A stretch of DNA of 41,015 nt from an uncultured Oscillospiraceae bacterium (GCA_944385125.1 CALWVZ010000013.1:1-41015); one strand, 5' to 3'. Counted from the stretch's first letter, positions 1 to 8,824 are shown. Numbers and translations are program-made. Notes: generated by a model not told the origin, from the letters alone.

Positions 1-104
1 CCTTAGCACATGCCAGCCCTATTCGCTACTTTTTTTATTTTTTCTTTCTGTCACATATCATTGTAATACCTACAGCTCAAATCCCTCTTCTGTAATATAC
101 CCTC

Positions 105-133
105 TTGTTTAATAATGGAAATACTGGTATAAT
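105..133 (+). promoter_or_regulatory. Promoter of the first beta-helix lipoprotein
   Basis: TTGTTT (105-110), a 17-base spacer and TATAAT (128-133), with TG one base upstream of the -10 box (extended -10). The predicted transcript starts near 140 and leaves a leader of about 128 bases before the gene. Bases 1-104 show nothing else I can support. Confidence 0.7.
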
Positions 134-173
134 TTTTTTTTACAATTCGGCAGTGACCGGGTTCGAACATAAG

Positions 174-243
174 CCGGGAGAATGTCTCCCGGGGCGATGC
201 TGCCCTGGGAATACTCATACATATCCCGGCGGCTGGAGTCCAG
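174..243 (+). promoter_or_regulatory. Structured 5' leader of the lipoprotein gene
   Basis: The leader has a perfect 8-bp stem, CCGGGAGA (174-181) with TCTCCCGG (185-192), closed by a 3-base loop. It is followed by GGGC/GCCC (192-195/202-205) and CTG/CAG (233-243) pairings. I do not recognise a known riboswitch class. The paralog at 6291-8537 has only a short leader, so this structure is not shared. Confidence 0.4.
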
Positions 244-267
244 TCGGAATAAAGGAGGATGTCACTT

Positions 268-2544
268 GTGAAAAAGCTAAAGCAAGGCCTATGCCTGCTG
301 CTGTCAGCAGGCCTGGTCCTCAGCCTGCTGACAGGCTGTCAGAGCTCCGCCCAGGCCGAGCCCACACAGTCGCCCCAGGAGACCACCGCCCAGGAGCCGC
401 TCCCGGCAGAGAGCGCCGCTCCTGCGGAGGAGCAGCGGGAGACGACGGAGGCCCGGGAGCTGGGCATCATACCGGAGGGCTGGGAGGAGGACCTGTCCGC
501 CCAGGCCGATTTTGCCGGTTTTGACGAAGGGGTCACCGCCCTGATAAAGCTGTGGGACGAAGCTGCCCTGGAGACCTGGCAGGCAAACGTGGACAGCTCC
601 GCCTTTCCACAGCGGGGCATGAACCGGGACGACGGCCTGGTGCTGCTGATGCTTGCCGCCGAGGCCCTGGGCTGCAACGTCTACAACGCCCGGGACTACT
701 CCTTCTGCACCGAATACCTGGTGGACTATGACGCCATGTACGGGCAGCTGTCCTGGGACTACCCCTACTGCGACACCACCCGTGAGCTGCCCGTGTATTT
801 TGACAGCCTGGGCGGAGACCTGGACCCCATCGGCAACGTGTGCGACTGCGGCATTTTCTGGATGCAGCGGCGCATGGACATAAATCACCGGCTACATTTC
901 CTGGACTGCGACGAAAACCTGGACTTCCACCTGGATCAGCCCCTGAGCCGAGAGGCCGCCCTGGCGGCCCTGGTACGGCTGTACGACTCTGAAATGCTGG
1001 ACTATGACCCCCTGGCCACGGAGCTGCGCCGGCCCACCGAGGAGGACGAAGCCCTCTTTGCCCAGGTGGATGAGCTCCGGGAGAGCATACTGAACAATAC
1101 CGACGAGCTCCCCTGCCAGGGTACGGCCTACTATGTCTCCAACCAGGGCAGTGACGACAACGACGGGCTCAGCCCGGAGACCGCCTGGGCCAGCCTGGAG
1201 CGAGTGAACTCCGCTTAGCTCCAGCGGGGCGACGGGGTGTACTTCCAGCGGGGCGACCTCTGGCGTGGGCAGCTCTGGGCTCAAGAGGGTGTCATCTACT
1301 CCGCCTACGGCCAGGGCGAAAAGCCGAAAATCTATGCCTCCCCCGAAAACGGCGCAGACCCGGACAAGTGGTACCTGCTGGAGGGTACCGACAACATCTG
1401 GGTCTACCACATGGACATGATGGACTGCGGCGTCATCGTCTTTGACGAGGGGGCCGAATATGGGCTGAAGCTCTCGCCCAACTACATGGACGGCTATCTC
1501 TCCACCACAAACGAGTGCCAGGCCTTCGACGTGAAAACGGAGCTGACGGAGGACCTGATGTTCTTCTCCCAGGCGGACAGCCTCCTCTACGACGGTGCCC
1601 CCTTCCGCTACACCGTCATGGACAACTGCGACAGGGGCGAATACCCTGAGGAAGTCACCGGCAAGCTGTACCTGCGCTGCGACGAGGGCAACCCCGGTGA
1701 GGTCTTCGGCAGCATCGAGTTTGCCGTGCGGCAGAACCTGGTGCTCCCCGCCGCCGACGCCGTGTTCCGCAATCTCTGCCTGAAATACACCGGCGCCCAC
1801 GGCATCTACGGCGACAGTATGGGCTACGATGTGTCCTGCTGCGAGATAGGCTGGATAGGCGGCTCAATCCAGTATTACCGCTATGACGACGGCGCTCCCG
1901 TGCGCTTCGGAAACGGCGTAGAGTGCGACGGCAGCTATGAGCACTACTCCGTCACCGACTGCTATATCTACCAATGCTACGACGCAGGCGTCTCCAATCA
2001 GGACCCGGCGGAGGACCCCCAGGTCTCCGGCAGTGAGGCCACAGACTACCGGGACGTCATCCAGCGGAACATCAGCTATACCGGGAACCTCTTTGAATAC
2101 AACGACATGCCCATCGAGATATTCTTCACCCTGGAGGACGACGCGGGCTACGGGCGGCACCGCATGGAAAACGTGCTGATAGAGGGCAACTATTTCCTCT
2201 ACACCGGCTACGGTTGGGCCAGCAGCCAGGACGGCAAGGCCCGGTACAGCGCCGCCTATCAGGGCTACGGCAGCCCCAATGCGGCGGAGAACTTCCGCAT
2301 AGTGAACAATGTGTTCTACCTCAGCACCGGGGCCCTTATAAACACCTCCACCCGGGAGGAGTGGCAGCCGGAGCTGGAGGGCAACACCTATGTGCAGAAC
2401 GAGGGCGGCACCCTGGCAGTGTGGATGGGGGACAACGGCTATCCCACAAACTACTCCTTCCATTACAGCGACAGCCGGGACACCGTGACAGATGTCATAC
2501 AGAACGTACTGGGGGACGAGACCGGCGCCGCCTGGAAAAATTAA
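268..2544 (+). pseudogene. Right-handed beta-helix lipoprotein, interrupted by an in-frame TAG
   Basis: A surface lipoprotein with signal peptide and lipobox LLTGC (Cys24), a Thr/Glu/Pro-rich linker, an alpha-helical region, and a C-terminal segment beginning with GTAYYVSNQG that is typical of right-handed parallel beta-helix (pectate-lyase-fold) proteins. The start is GTG 268, because the upstream ATG 259 lies inside the AAAGGAGG ribosome site. Codon 317 (1216-1218) is TAG. The same frame then continues for 441 codons to 2544 with full similarity to the intact 748-residue paralog at 6291-8537, which has Glu at this point (NNAELQPGD versus NSA*LQRGD). One base (GAG to TAG) explains the break. 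The lesion could be recent, a sequencing error or readthrough. Likely role is binding or cleaving an extracellular polysaccharide, inferred from the fold only. Confidence 0.8.
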
Positions 2545-2568
2545 AGACTGAAGAGGCTCATTATTACC

Positions 2569-2603
2569 AAGAGGCCGGCACTTTCCAGAAGTGTCGGCCT
2601 CTT
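2569..2603. terminator. Bidirectional terminator between convergent genes
   Basis: A 15-bp inverted repeat (2569-2583 with 2589-2603, one mismatch) and a 5-base loop lie between the plus-strand lipoprotein and the end of the minus-strand operon. T-rich bases follow on the plus strand, and the ends carry AAG/CTT that would give U residues on both strands. Confidence 0.75.
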
Positions 2604-2632
2604 GTTTATACATGCGGCTTCTGTCCTGCCGC

Positions 2633-3094
2633 TCAGCTTTTGCCGGCGGCTGCTTTTAAGACGAACTCCTGGGCGGGGCAGCCGAACTCCTCCAGCAGCC
2701 GGCCCTCCGAAAAGCCCAGGCTTCTGTAAAAGGCCCGGGCGGCCTGCCCCTTGGGGTCGCCCTCCCGATAGGTGATAAGGCTGATATCTCTGTCCGCATC
2801 CATATTGGGCAGCATATGCTCCAGCATTTTCCGGGCGATGTGCCGCCGCCTGAAATCCGGGTCCACCGCCAGAAAGCACAACTCGCTCCGCTCCCGGGAA
2901 AACAGCAGTATGCCAGCCATGCACCCCGCCTCCGCTGCACATATGGCGGAAGCCTTTTCCATGAAGCGAAGCACCTCAGCCCTGTGCTCCTCCATTGCCC
3001 GGGCAGTCTCCAGTCCGGGAAAAACATCCCTGACTTTTTCCACCAGAGACATCCAGGCCTCAATATCCTGTGCCTTTGCCAGTCTTATTTCCAT
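2633..3094 (-). CDS. GNAT-family N-acetyltransferase
   Basis: About 153 residues, the usual length of a single GNAT domain. It begins MEIRLAKAQDIEAW, has the acetyl-CoA-binding segment VDPDFRRRHIARKML (the R/Q-x-x-G/A loop) and ends with an ARAFYRSLGF motif typical of the family. The substrate is unknown. ATG 3094 is preferred over GTG 3106 because GGGGTG lies 9 bases before it. It is the last gene of the six-gene minus-strand operon and its start region overlaps the end of the DUF3795 gene. The terminator at 2569-2603 closes the unit. Confidence 0.85.
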   Translation of the reverse strand: MEIRLAKAQDIEAWMSLVEKVRDVFPGLETARAMEEHRAEVLRFMEKASAICAAEAGCMAGILLFSRERSELCFLAVDPDFRRRHIARKMLEHMLPNMDADRDISLITYREGDPKGQAARAFYRSLGFSEGRLLEEFGCPAQEFVLKAAAGKS

Positions 3095-3659
3095 GGTCCA
3101 GCTCACCCCTTTTCCTTCCCTTATTCAGCTTCAGGCTTAGGCCCCGGCGCTCCGCCGCCTTTTGCAGCAGCTCCGCCGCGGCCCCCGCCCGCTCCTTGAC
3201 GGGCTGTTCCGCCAGCTCCTGGCGGCTTTCCAGTGAGGTCATCACGGAGCGCAGCTCTTCCAAATGCAGGAGATACGCTGCCGTGGTGAAAAGGCTCTTG
3301 CGGCGGCCGTCGTTGTAGTCCTTCAAAAGCGCTTCAAGGATGGAGCGCTTTTCCTCCGTCTCGGCCAGATAGGCCTCCAGCCCCAGCTCTCGGGCCCGGG
3401 CAAGGTCCTGCTTCCGGCGGCTGTGGGGGACAAAGGAATCCGCCTCGTCAAAGCCGTCGTAGCGGGGGCAGGGATATTCCGGGCAATCCAGGCAGAACTG
3501 CAGCCCGCCCTGCTCCAAAGAGCAGCGGGCCAGGGCACAGCTCTGGTTCCCCTCACCGCCGCCGCAGCCGGGGCAGTAGCCCCCCAGCTCCATTGGGCAG
3601 AGGGCACAGTTCAGCCCGCACAATGAGAAACGCAGTTCCTCCCGTATAAAGCCTTTCAT
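3060..3659 (-). CDS. DUF3795-type cysteine-rich protein
   Basis: About 199 residues. The N-terminal third is rich in cysteines in paired arrangements (SLCGLNCALCP, CPGCGGG, FCLDCPEYPCP), which suggests zinc or an iron-sulfur cluster. The remainder is helical with many charged residues. This matches the DUF3795 pattern common in anaerobic Firmicutes; the function is not known. ATG 3659 has GGGGGG upstream at good spacing and is chosen over GTG 3665. The 3' end overlaps the start of the GNAT gene, which implies translational coupling. Confidence 0.75.
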   Translation of the reverse strand: MKGFIREELRFSLCGLNCALCPMELGGYCPGCGGGEGNQSCALARCSLEQGGLQFCLDCPEYPCPRYDGFDEADSFVPHSRRKQDLARARELGLEAYLAETEEKRSILEALLKDYNDGRRKSLFTTAAYLLHLEELRSVMTSLESRQELAEQPVKERAGAAAELLQKAAERRGLSLKLNKGRKRGELDHGNKTGKGTGY

Positions 3660-3674
3660 GTCCACTCACCCCCC

Positions 3675-4103
3675 TTAAAACCACAACGCCCGCTCTTCCC
3701 GAAACACCGGGCTCTCACCCTGGGCATAGGGATCATAGCGGTTTTCGTTACAGCCGAATTCCTGCAAAAAGCATATCTGTCCCGCCTCGTTCCAGCGCAC
3801 CAGGGAGAGGCCGTCAAAGCTCTGGATCGTGCCGTCCGTCATGGCACAGCGGAAGGCCCACTCCACAACGGTCTGCTCCTCCTTGTGGAAAAACTGCCGT
3901 ATATCCCAGCGCTCCACCCTTCCCCGGCTGTTCCACTCGTTGAACCACAGTTTTATCTTATCGACGCCGTGATACTCCGGCCCCCAGCTCTCGATATATA
4001 CAGCATCGCCGGCAAAGAGTTCTCCGATGCCGCCGTCCTTCCTGTCCAGCCACATGGTAAACCAGCGGCGCAGCTTGTTTTCTCTATGCACATATATATT
4101 CAT
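3675..4103 (-). CDS. NTF2-like (SnoaL-type) protein
   Basis: 142 residues with the length and pattern of a nuclear transport factor 2-like cone fold: an N-terminal helix (NKLRRWFTMWLDRKD), then LFAGDAVYIESWGPEYHG followed by alternating strands. Such proteins are small ligand-binding or isomerase-like domains, and many SnoaL-like members have no known role. AGGAGG lies 5 bases before ATG 4103. It sits 21 bases after the GyrI-like gene and 15 before the DUF3795 gene, in the same operon. Confidence 0.75.
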   Translation of the reverse strand: MNIYVHRENKLRRWFTMWLDRKDGGIGELFAGDAVYIESWGPEYHGVDKIKLWFNEWNSRGRVERWDIRQFFHKEEQTVVEWAFRCAMTDGTIQSFDGLSLVRWNEAGQICFLQEFGCNENRYDPYAQGESPVFREERALWF

Positions 4104-4124
4104 ATAAACCTCCTGACAGGCAGC

Positions 4125-4769
4125 TCATATGCCGGATTTCTTTATCGGCTGCCGGATTACGGTCTTCAGCCGCTCCGGCTTGCAGCGGCGCACATCGCTG
4201 AGATATATCTCGTGGTGGAACCGGCCCTCCCCGAAGTCCGCCTCATAACCCATGGCCCCGGCGTACTCCTCCATGGCGGCCACGGTGGCAGGCTCCTCAT
4301 CATAAGGGCCTATGTGCATACACTGGACGCACAGTCCTTCCTCCCAAGGGAAAAACTCCACCGGGGAAAAGTCCTGCTGCTTTTTCTCCGTGGCCTCAGC
4401 TATGGCCCAGTGGAAGACCTCTTTTGTCACAAACTCCGGCAGGCGGATGAGGGATATCCACTGAAAATCCTCCTTGCGCCTGTAGTCCACGCCCCGGACG
4501 CCCTCCTGCCACCACAGGCCCTCCAGGGGCGGCACCACATAGTCGAAGTAGCCCTCCGGCTTGTGCTCGCCCAGCTTACTCATTTTTATTGTAAAGGCCA
4601 GGGCATATAGCAAACCCAGGGCCTGCCTGTAGGCTCCGCCCTCCTCGTTGGGGTCGCCCCGGCCCCGCACCGCCAGAAAATTCATGGCGGGCACCGTGAC
4701 GATGCCCGGCTTCTTGGGCGGCAGATAGAATTCCTTATATTCCTTTTTATAGTCGAAGGCCACTGTCAT
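4125..4769 (-). CDS. GyrI-like small-molecule-binding domain protein
   Basis: 214 residues resembling stand-alone GyrI-like proteins: FDYKKEYKEFY at the start, then VPAMNFLAVRGRGDPNEE, and later LCVQCMHIGPYDEEPAT, a hallmark stretch of the family. These domains bind small amphipathic molecules and are often paired with transcription regulators. ATG 4769 overlaps the stop of the TfoX-N gene (ATGA), but it is only 2 bases from GGGAGG. GTG 4763, 8 bases from GGAGG, may be the true start. The pairing with a WYL regulator suggests a ligand-response operon (inference). Confidence 0.8.
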   Translation of the reverse strand: MTVAFDYKKEYKEFYLPPKKPGIVTVPAMNFLAVRGRGDPNEEGGAYRQALGLLYALAFTIKMSKLGEHKPEGYFDYVVPPLEGLWWQEGVRGVDYRRKEDFQWISLIRLPEFVTKEVFHWAIAEATEKKQQDFSPVEFFPWEEGLCVQCMHIGPYDEEPATVAAMEEYAGAMGYEADFGEGRFHHEIYLSDVRRCKPERLKTVIRQPIKKSGI

Positions 4770-5089
4770 TTCCTCCCTTTCTTCTTTGGCCGGCTCTCCA
4801 GAGCCAGGCAGGTGAGGCGGACAAGGGCGGTCATGGTGTCCCGGTCGTCCACGTCCTCCACCAGGATATAGTCCCTGGCCCCCTCATAGGGCGGGGCCTT
4901 GGGCAGCCGGGGGAAGGCCGCCTCTCCCTCCGACGTGGGCTTTATAAAAAGCCGGTCGTCACAAATGACGGCAAAGAACAGCCCGTCGCAGTAGAGGCCA
5001 TATTCCCCGAACATTTTCCGGCTGCGGATGCTCCCGGCTTCCCCCAGCTGCTCGGCCACATAGTCTACAAAATTCTGATGAGACGCCAT
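4766..5089 (-). CDS. TfoX/Sxy N-terminal domain protein
   Basis: 107 residues forming a single TfoX-N domain. It includes SRKMFGEYGLYCDGLFFAVICDDRLFIKP, where the M-F-G-x-x-G-L-Y pattern is diagnostic. It lacks the C-terminal domain of true Sxy/TfoX competence regulators, so a role in competence should not be assumed. A longer frame runs upstream, but ATG 5089 is one base beyond the stop of the WYL gene (TGACATG), the tight spacing expected in an operon. Confidence 0.85.
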   Translation of the reverse strand: MASHQNFVDYVAEQLGEAGSIRSRKMFGEYGLYCDGLFFAVICDDRLFIKPTSEGEAAFPRLPKAPPYEGARDYILVEDVDDRDTMTALVRLTCLALESRPKKKGRK

Positions 5090-5090
5090 G

Positions 5091-6002
5091 TCAGTCCCTC
5101 CCTTTATATCGCTCCGCCAGGGCTTTGCCCAGAGTTTCCAGCTGTCGGCGCAGTTCTTCCGGCTCCAGCAGCTCCGCCTTGTCTCCAAAGGTCAGGACCC
5201 AGCTGAGCACACTGTCGGCGTCGGGAAAACCGCCGGTAAAACGCAGCCGCCCGTCCGGCTCCTCCGCAAAGCTGTCCGCACCGTATTCCTCCACCAGACG
5301 CCAGCGGCAGGCCGGGTCAAAGAGGACTTTCACCTGATATTTGGCCGGGAAAACCCGCTCCGGCTCCAGGTCCGGCAGAGGCGCTGTCCGTGGCTCAAAG
5401 GCTTCTCCTAAGCCAAGCTCCGCCATGCGGTTTAGCTTGAACAGGCGAAAAGCCTCCCGGCTCCGGCACCAGCCCCATACATACCAGGCAGACCAGTGAA
5501 AGACCAAATAATAGGGTTCCACGCTGCGCACGCTCTCTCCGCTGGGAGAGAAGTAGGCAAAGCTTATGCTGTGGTTCCTCTCTATGGCGCTTTGAATAAG
5601 CTCTATCTTCGGTGGCAGGCTGGTCTTGTACCAGGAGGACAGGTCGATGAGCATATGGGCGCCGCCGGGCATCAGGGTGCCTGACCCGGCGGACAGCTTC
5701 TCCATCAGCCGGGCATAGCGCCCCGTGCCGCTGACGCTGTCCAGGCTCCGCAGCCCCGCCAGTATGGCTTGCATCTCCGGGGCGGTGAGCAGAGTCCTGT
5801 CCACCCGGTAGCCCTCCATGATGGATATTCCGCCTCCCGCACCCTGGGCGGTGGAGACAGGTATGCCCGCCCGGCAAAGGGCTTCAATATCCCTTTGTAT
5901 GGTGCGGCGGGACACCTCAAAGTGTTCCGCCAGCTCCGGGGCGGTGACTTTGTCCCGCTGGAGCAGGACGGAAAGGATGCCTATGAGCCTGTCCGTTTTC
6001 AT
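5091..6002 (-). CDS. HTH and WYL domain transcription regulator (YafY/DeoR-like)
   Basis: About 303 residues. The N-terminal winged helix reads RLIGILSVLLQ, then VTAPELAEHFEVSRRTIQRD, the classic HTH_11 pattern, followed by a WYL ligand-binding domain with SAWYVWGWCR in place of the W-Y-L triad and a C-terminal WCX-like extension. The open frame extends to 6143, but the promoter (-10 at 6031-6036) lies inside that extension, so ATG 6002 is the start. It heads the operon and probably regulates it. An inverted repeat over the -35 box is a candidate site for autoregulation. Confidence 0.88.
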   Translation of the reverse strand: MKTDRLIGILSVLLQRDKVTAPELAEHFEVSRRTIQRDIEALCRAGIPVSTAQGAGGGISIMEGYRVDRTLLTAPEMQAILAGLRSLDSVSGTGRYARLMEKLSAGSGTLMPGGAHMLIDLSSWYKTSLPPKIELIQSAIERNHSISFAYFSPSGESVRSVEPYYLVFHWSAWYVWGWCRSREAFRLFKLNRMAELGLGEAFEPRTAPLPDLEPERVFPAKYQVKVLFDPACRWRLVEEYGADSFAEEPDGRLRFTGGFPDADSVLSWVLTFGDKAELLEPEELRRQLETLGKALAERYKGRD

Positions 6003-6030
6003 TGTGCCCACCGCCTTTCCCTTTTTCTGC

Positions 6031-6065
6031 ATTATACCACAGGAACACGACAGCTGTCTGTCATG
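6031..6065 (-). promoter_or_regulatory. Promoter and candidate operator of the WYL operon
   Basis: On the minus strand: CAGACA (6055-6060), an 18-base spacer and TATAAT (6031-6036). Over the -35 box lies an inverted repeat, CACGACAG-CTGT-CTGTCATG (plus strand, 6046-6065; 7 of 8 positions pair). It contains the perfect palindrome GACAGCTGTC (6049-6058). The promoter call is solid; the operator role is inferred from position. Confidence 0.6.
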
Positions 6066-6170
6066 TTTATATGGAATTTCAGAATACAAAACAGGGCTCC
6101 CGGGCATTACGTTTTCTCCTGTCAAACAAGCATAGTTAAACAAGGGCAGCAGTGGCGCGGGAGGAGCAGC

Positions 6171-6205
6171 AAAACAGCGGCTGCCTTATGGGCTGCCGCC
6201 GTTTT
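6171..6205 (-). terminator. Probable terminator of the intact beta-helix lipoprotein gene
   Basis: An imperfect stem (AAAAC.GCGGC.GCC on one arm, two mismatches) with a 4-base loop ends in GTTTTG on the minus strand. It sits about 85 bases after the stop at 6291. A second small stem (GCGGCT/AGCCGC, 6225-6242) lies between. The rest of 6066-6290 shows no gene. Confidence 0.5.
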
Positions 6206-6290
6206 GGAGCTTATGGAATTTGCAGCGGCTCAGCGCAGCCGCCTCTATGAAATAGTGGGCGGCTGCTTTACTGCTGATTTTGCTTTCGGC

Positions 6291-8537
6291 TCACCAGTCC
6301 AGATCGTCCCAGCCCTCCGTATACAGCAGGGTGACGCTTCCGGCAGAGTCCTCCAGGACATCCAGGACTTCCTCCCCCTCGCTGAATCTTCCGGTCACAT
6401 CCCCGGAAGCGCTGATGACCACCGGCACGGAGGCCTGCTGGAGATACAGGTTGCCCTCAAAGTCCAGCAGATACTCCGAGGAGTAGGTGTCTATCTGGAT
6501 AAGGGGCGTGCGGGACATGAAGAACACATTGTCCCTCACGGCGCAGCCCTTCTGCATGTTTGGCCCGCCCACGTCGGCGAAGGCCGGGGCGTCACCATTA
6601 TCCAGCCAGCCGTTCATGCCGGTGAAGAGGATATAGTTGTCCTCAAACACCACGTTGCGGAACATATGGTTGGGATTGGGCTCCTGGTCCCAGTTGAAAT
6701 ACAATGCCCCGGAGCCGCAGTGGTAGAGCAGGTTCCCGGAGACGATGATGTTCTCGCAGTTCATCTCCGCTCCCGCCTTCTGCTCCGTGAATATCTCTAC
6801 GCCGACCCCGGCATGGTGCATTTCGTGGATATAGTTATTTACGAAGCTGGTGCCGCTGGAGCAGCTGGTCAGCGTGTCGGCCAGGCGCTGTATGCCCCTG
6901 TTGCTGGCCGTGTCTGTCTCCAGGGCATAAGAGGCCACCATTCCCCCCACCCAGGCTATCTCGCAGTTTTGTACCGTCACATCCAGGCCGCTGTTCACTA
7001 TCACCGCATTGCCGTAGCCGATAAACAGATTATCCAGCACCACTCCCGATGCGGGGTCGTCAAACAAGCCCACATGGGTAAGGAACTCTATCTCCTCATA
7101 CAGCTCCCCGGGGTTGCCCTCGTCGCAGCGGAAGTACAGCGGCCCTGAGGAATCCGCCAGTCCCCCCTCTGCGTTCCAGCCGAAGAGATGCACCGGCAGG
7201 GAGTCCGGCAGCTTGCTGTCCGCCTGGTTGAAGAAGGTCATGTCCTCCGACAGCTGCTGCTCCACCACGAAAGGCTCCTGCCCCAGCAGCTCCTCGTTGC
7301 TGATGCTGTCGCTTATACCGCCGCTGACCGCATCTCCCGGGAAATCCAAATACTCGCTGCCGTTCCAAAAGCCCAGCACCTTCCGGGCGTAATCCTCACC
7401 GTTGAGGACCAGGGCCCCGCAGTCCTGCATGTCCCTGTAATACACCCATATCTTTTCCCCGTTCTCACCTTCCCACCAGAGCTGCCACTTGTCCACTCCG
7501 CTGCCGTTTTCCGGGGAGGAAATGATGCGGGGCTTGGCCCCCTGGCCGTAGGCCGAATAGGTCACGCCGGTCTGGGCATACACCGGCACGGTGCGCCAGG
7601 TGTCCCTCCGGCGGAAGAACACCGCATCTCCGGGCTGGAGTTCGGCATTGTTCACCCGCTCTATGCTCTGCCAGGGAGTCTCAGGGCTGAGGCCGTCATT
7701 TCCATCATCCCCCTGGTTGGAAACATAGTAGGCGGTGCCGGTATATTCCACTAATGTCTCGCTGTTTAATATCTCCTCCCGGCGCTGACCGGCCTGGACC
7801 AGCAGCTGCCTGGCATAGCTCACCGTCTCCTCCGTCTCCATTATGGCCGCTGCCGGGCCGGAGCAGCTCTCATACAGCCGCAGCACCGCCAGGGCGGCGT
7901 CCCCGTACTCCAAGGGGCTGTCAAAGCACATGTCCGTCCCCTCCGGCTCCATCAGGGGCTTGCCGCTCACCAGGGAGAAGCGGCTTATCACAAAGGCCTC
8001 GCAGGAGTTCATGTAATTGCACGCATGGCCCATCTCCACAAAGGAGGGGCAGGGGTCCTCCCAATTGATGCCGTAGATCTCGAAGAGAGTAAAACCCCCA
8101 CGGATAGGCTGGTTAAAAGGGTCGCCCTCCACCAAACCCAGGGGGTCCGCCTGGGTACCGTAGGTAAATACTGCGCAATCCATCAGCTCCGCAGCATACA
8201 GCAGCATGATGGCCCCGTAGTCCCTGTAGATGGCTTCGTCGGTGGCCGGCGCCGTCATCTCGTCCCAGCTGCTCACCAACGACGGGTCGTAAAGCTCCAG
8301 CATGCCATGGAGCAGCTGGGCCATATCCTTCTCACTCACCGGGTCATCGGCGGGCCTGTCCTGGGCAAAGCCGTACCAGACCGCCCGGAGGCTTTCATCC
8401 TCCGGCGCAGCTTCCCCGGTCTCTCCAGTCTCGGTTCTTGCCGGGGCGCTTTCGCTCACATCTCCGCTGCAGCCGGAAAGTGGTCCGGCAATAAGTGCAA
8501 GGCACAGCAGCAGGCAGAAAATTTTTCTTATCCTCAC
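6291..8537 (-). CDS. Right-handed beta-helix surface lipoprotein (intact paralog)
   Basis: 748 residues with GTG start and AGGGA upstream. The signal peptide ends in lipobox PLSGC (Cys23), followed by a Glu/Thr/Ala-rich linker. Residues ~50-270 are helical. From GTAYYVSNQG on it is a right-handed parallel beta-helix module with repeated short turns such as NCEIAW, NNYIHE, NLLYHC and NVFFM. This architecture is common in surface proteins that bind or cut polysaccharides. No catalytic residues can be assigned. It is clearly homologous over the whole length to the interrupted gene at 268-2544, which faces it from the other side of the WYL operon. Confidence 0.88.
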   Translation of the reverse strand: MRIRKIFCLLLCLALIAGPLSGCSGDVSESAPARTETGETGEAAPEDESLRAVWYGFAQDRPADDPVSEKDMAQLLHGMLELYDPSLVSSWDEMTAPATDEAIYRDYGAIMLLYAAELMDCAVFTYGTQADPLGLVEGDPFNQPIRGGFTLFEIYGINWEDPCPSFVEMGHACNYMNSCEAFVISRFSLVSGKPLMEPEGTDMCFDSPLEYGDAALAVLRLYESCSGPAAAIMETEETVSYARQLLVQAGQRREEILNSETLVEYTGTAYYVSNQGDDGNDGLSPETPWQSIERVNNAELQPGDAVFFRRRDTWRTVPVYAQTGVTYSAYGQGAKPRIISSPENGSGVDKWQLWWEGENGEKIWVYYRDMQDCGALVLNGEDYARKVLGFWNGSEYLDFPGDAVSGGISDSISNEELLGQEPFVVEQQLSEDMTFFNQADSKLPDSLPVHLFGWNAEGGLADSSGPLYFRCDEGNPGELYEEIEFLTHVGLFDDPASGVVLDNLFIGYGNAVIVNSGLDVTVQNCEIAWVGGMVASYALETDTASNRGIQRLADTLTSCSSGTSFVNNYIHEMHHAGVGVEIFTEQKAGAEMNCENIIVSGNLLYHCGSGALYFNWDQEPNPNHMFRNVVFEDNYILFTGMNGWLDNGDAPAFADVGGPNMQKGCAVRDNVFFMSRTPLIQIDTYSSEYLLDFEGNLYLQQASVPVVISASGDVTGRFSEGEEVLDVLEDSAGSVTLLYTEGWDDLDW

Positions 8538-8586
8538 AATAACACTTCCCTTGAATCTAAAGCATTTCCGTATAATCGACAGAAAA

Positions 8587-8615
8587 AGTATAGCAGACTA
8601 GCTTCCGTGCCGCAA
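8587..8615 (-). promoter_or_regulatory. Promoter of the intact beta-helix lipoprotein
   Basis: On the minus strand: TTGCGG (8610-8615), 17-base spacer, TATACT (8587-8592). The predicted start near 8580 gives a leader of about 43 bases to GTG 8537. Confidence 0.65.
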
Positions 8616-8623
8616 GCGTGTTT

Positions 8624-8824
8624 TTATTGCCCAGCATAGCCCAGGATATCGTTTAAGTGTTCTCCCATTTCGCAAAATATCGGCTGTTTTGTTTGCAGCT
8701 GCTGTTTTAATATGCCGCCTGCTCCTGCTCCCGCTCTTCCGGCAGTGCTTCTTGCTCCAGAAAATGTATAGCTTATCTCTATGTGCCTGTCTGCAAATAT
8801 CCGCATCTGGAATATGGTCTCCAC
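8624..8824 (-). CDS. Possible small protein of 66 residues
   Basis: A short frame with GTG start and GGGAG 7 bases upstream. It follows a well-formed promoter at 8899-8927. It uses ATA for isoleucine, as the rest of the window does. I recognise no family, signal peptide or membrane segment. The ribosome site lies in a perfect hairpin (CTCCCT-4-AGGGAG, 8831-8846), so translation may be restrained. The transcript could instead be a non-coding RNA or a leader for the lipoprotein gene downstream. Confidence 0.3.
   Translation of the reverse strand: METIFQMRIFADRHIEISYTFSGARSTAGRAGAGAGGILKQQLQTKQPIFCEMGEHLNDILGYAGQ

Noticed and set aside
105-524. A plus-strand frame starting at the left promoter
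   Set aside because: It starts in the -35 box and runs out of frame into the lipoprotein gene.
1237-2544. A separate gene starting at GTG 1237
   Set aside because: No proper ribosome site, no signal peptide, and the sequence continues the interrupted lipoprotein in the same frame.
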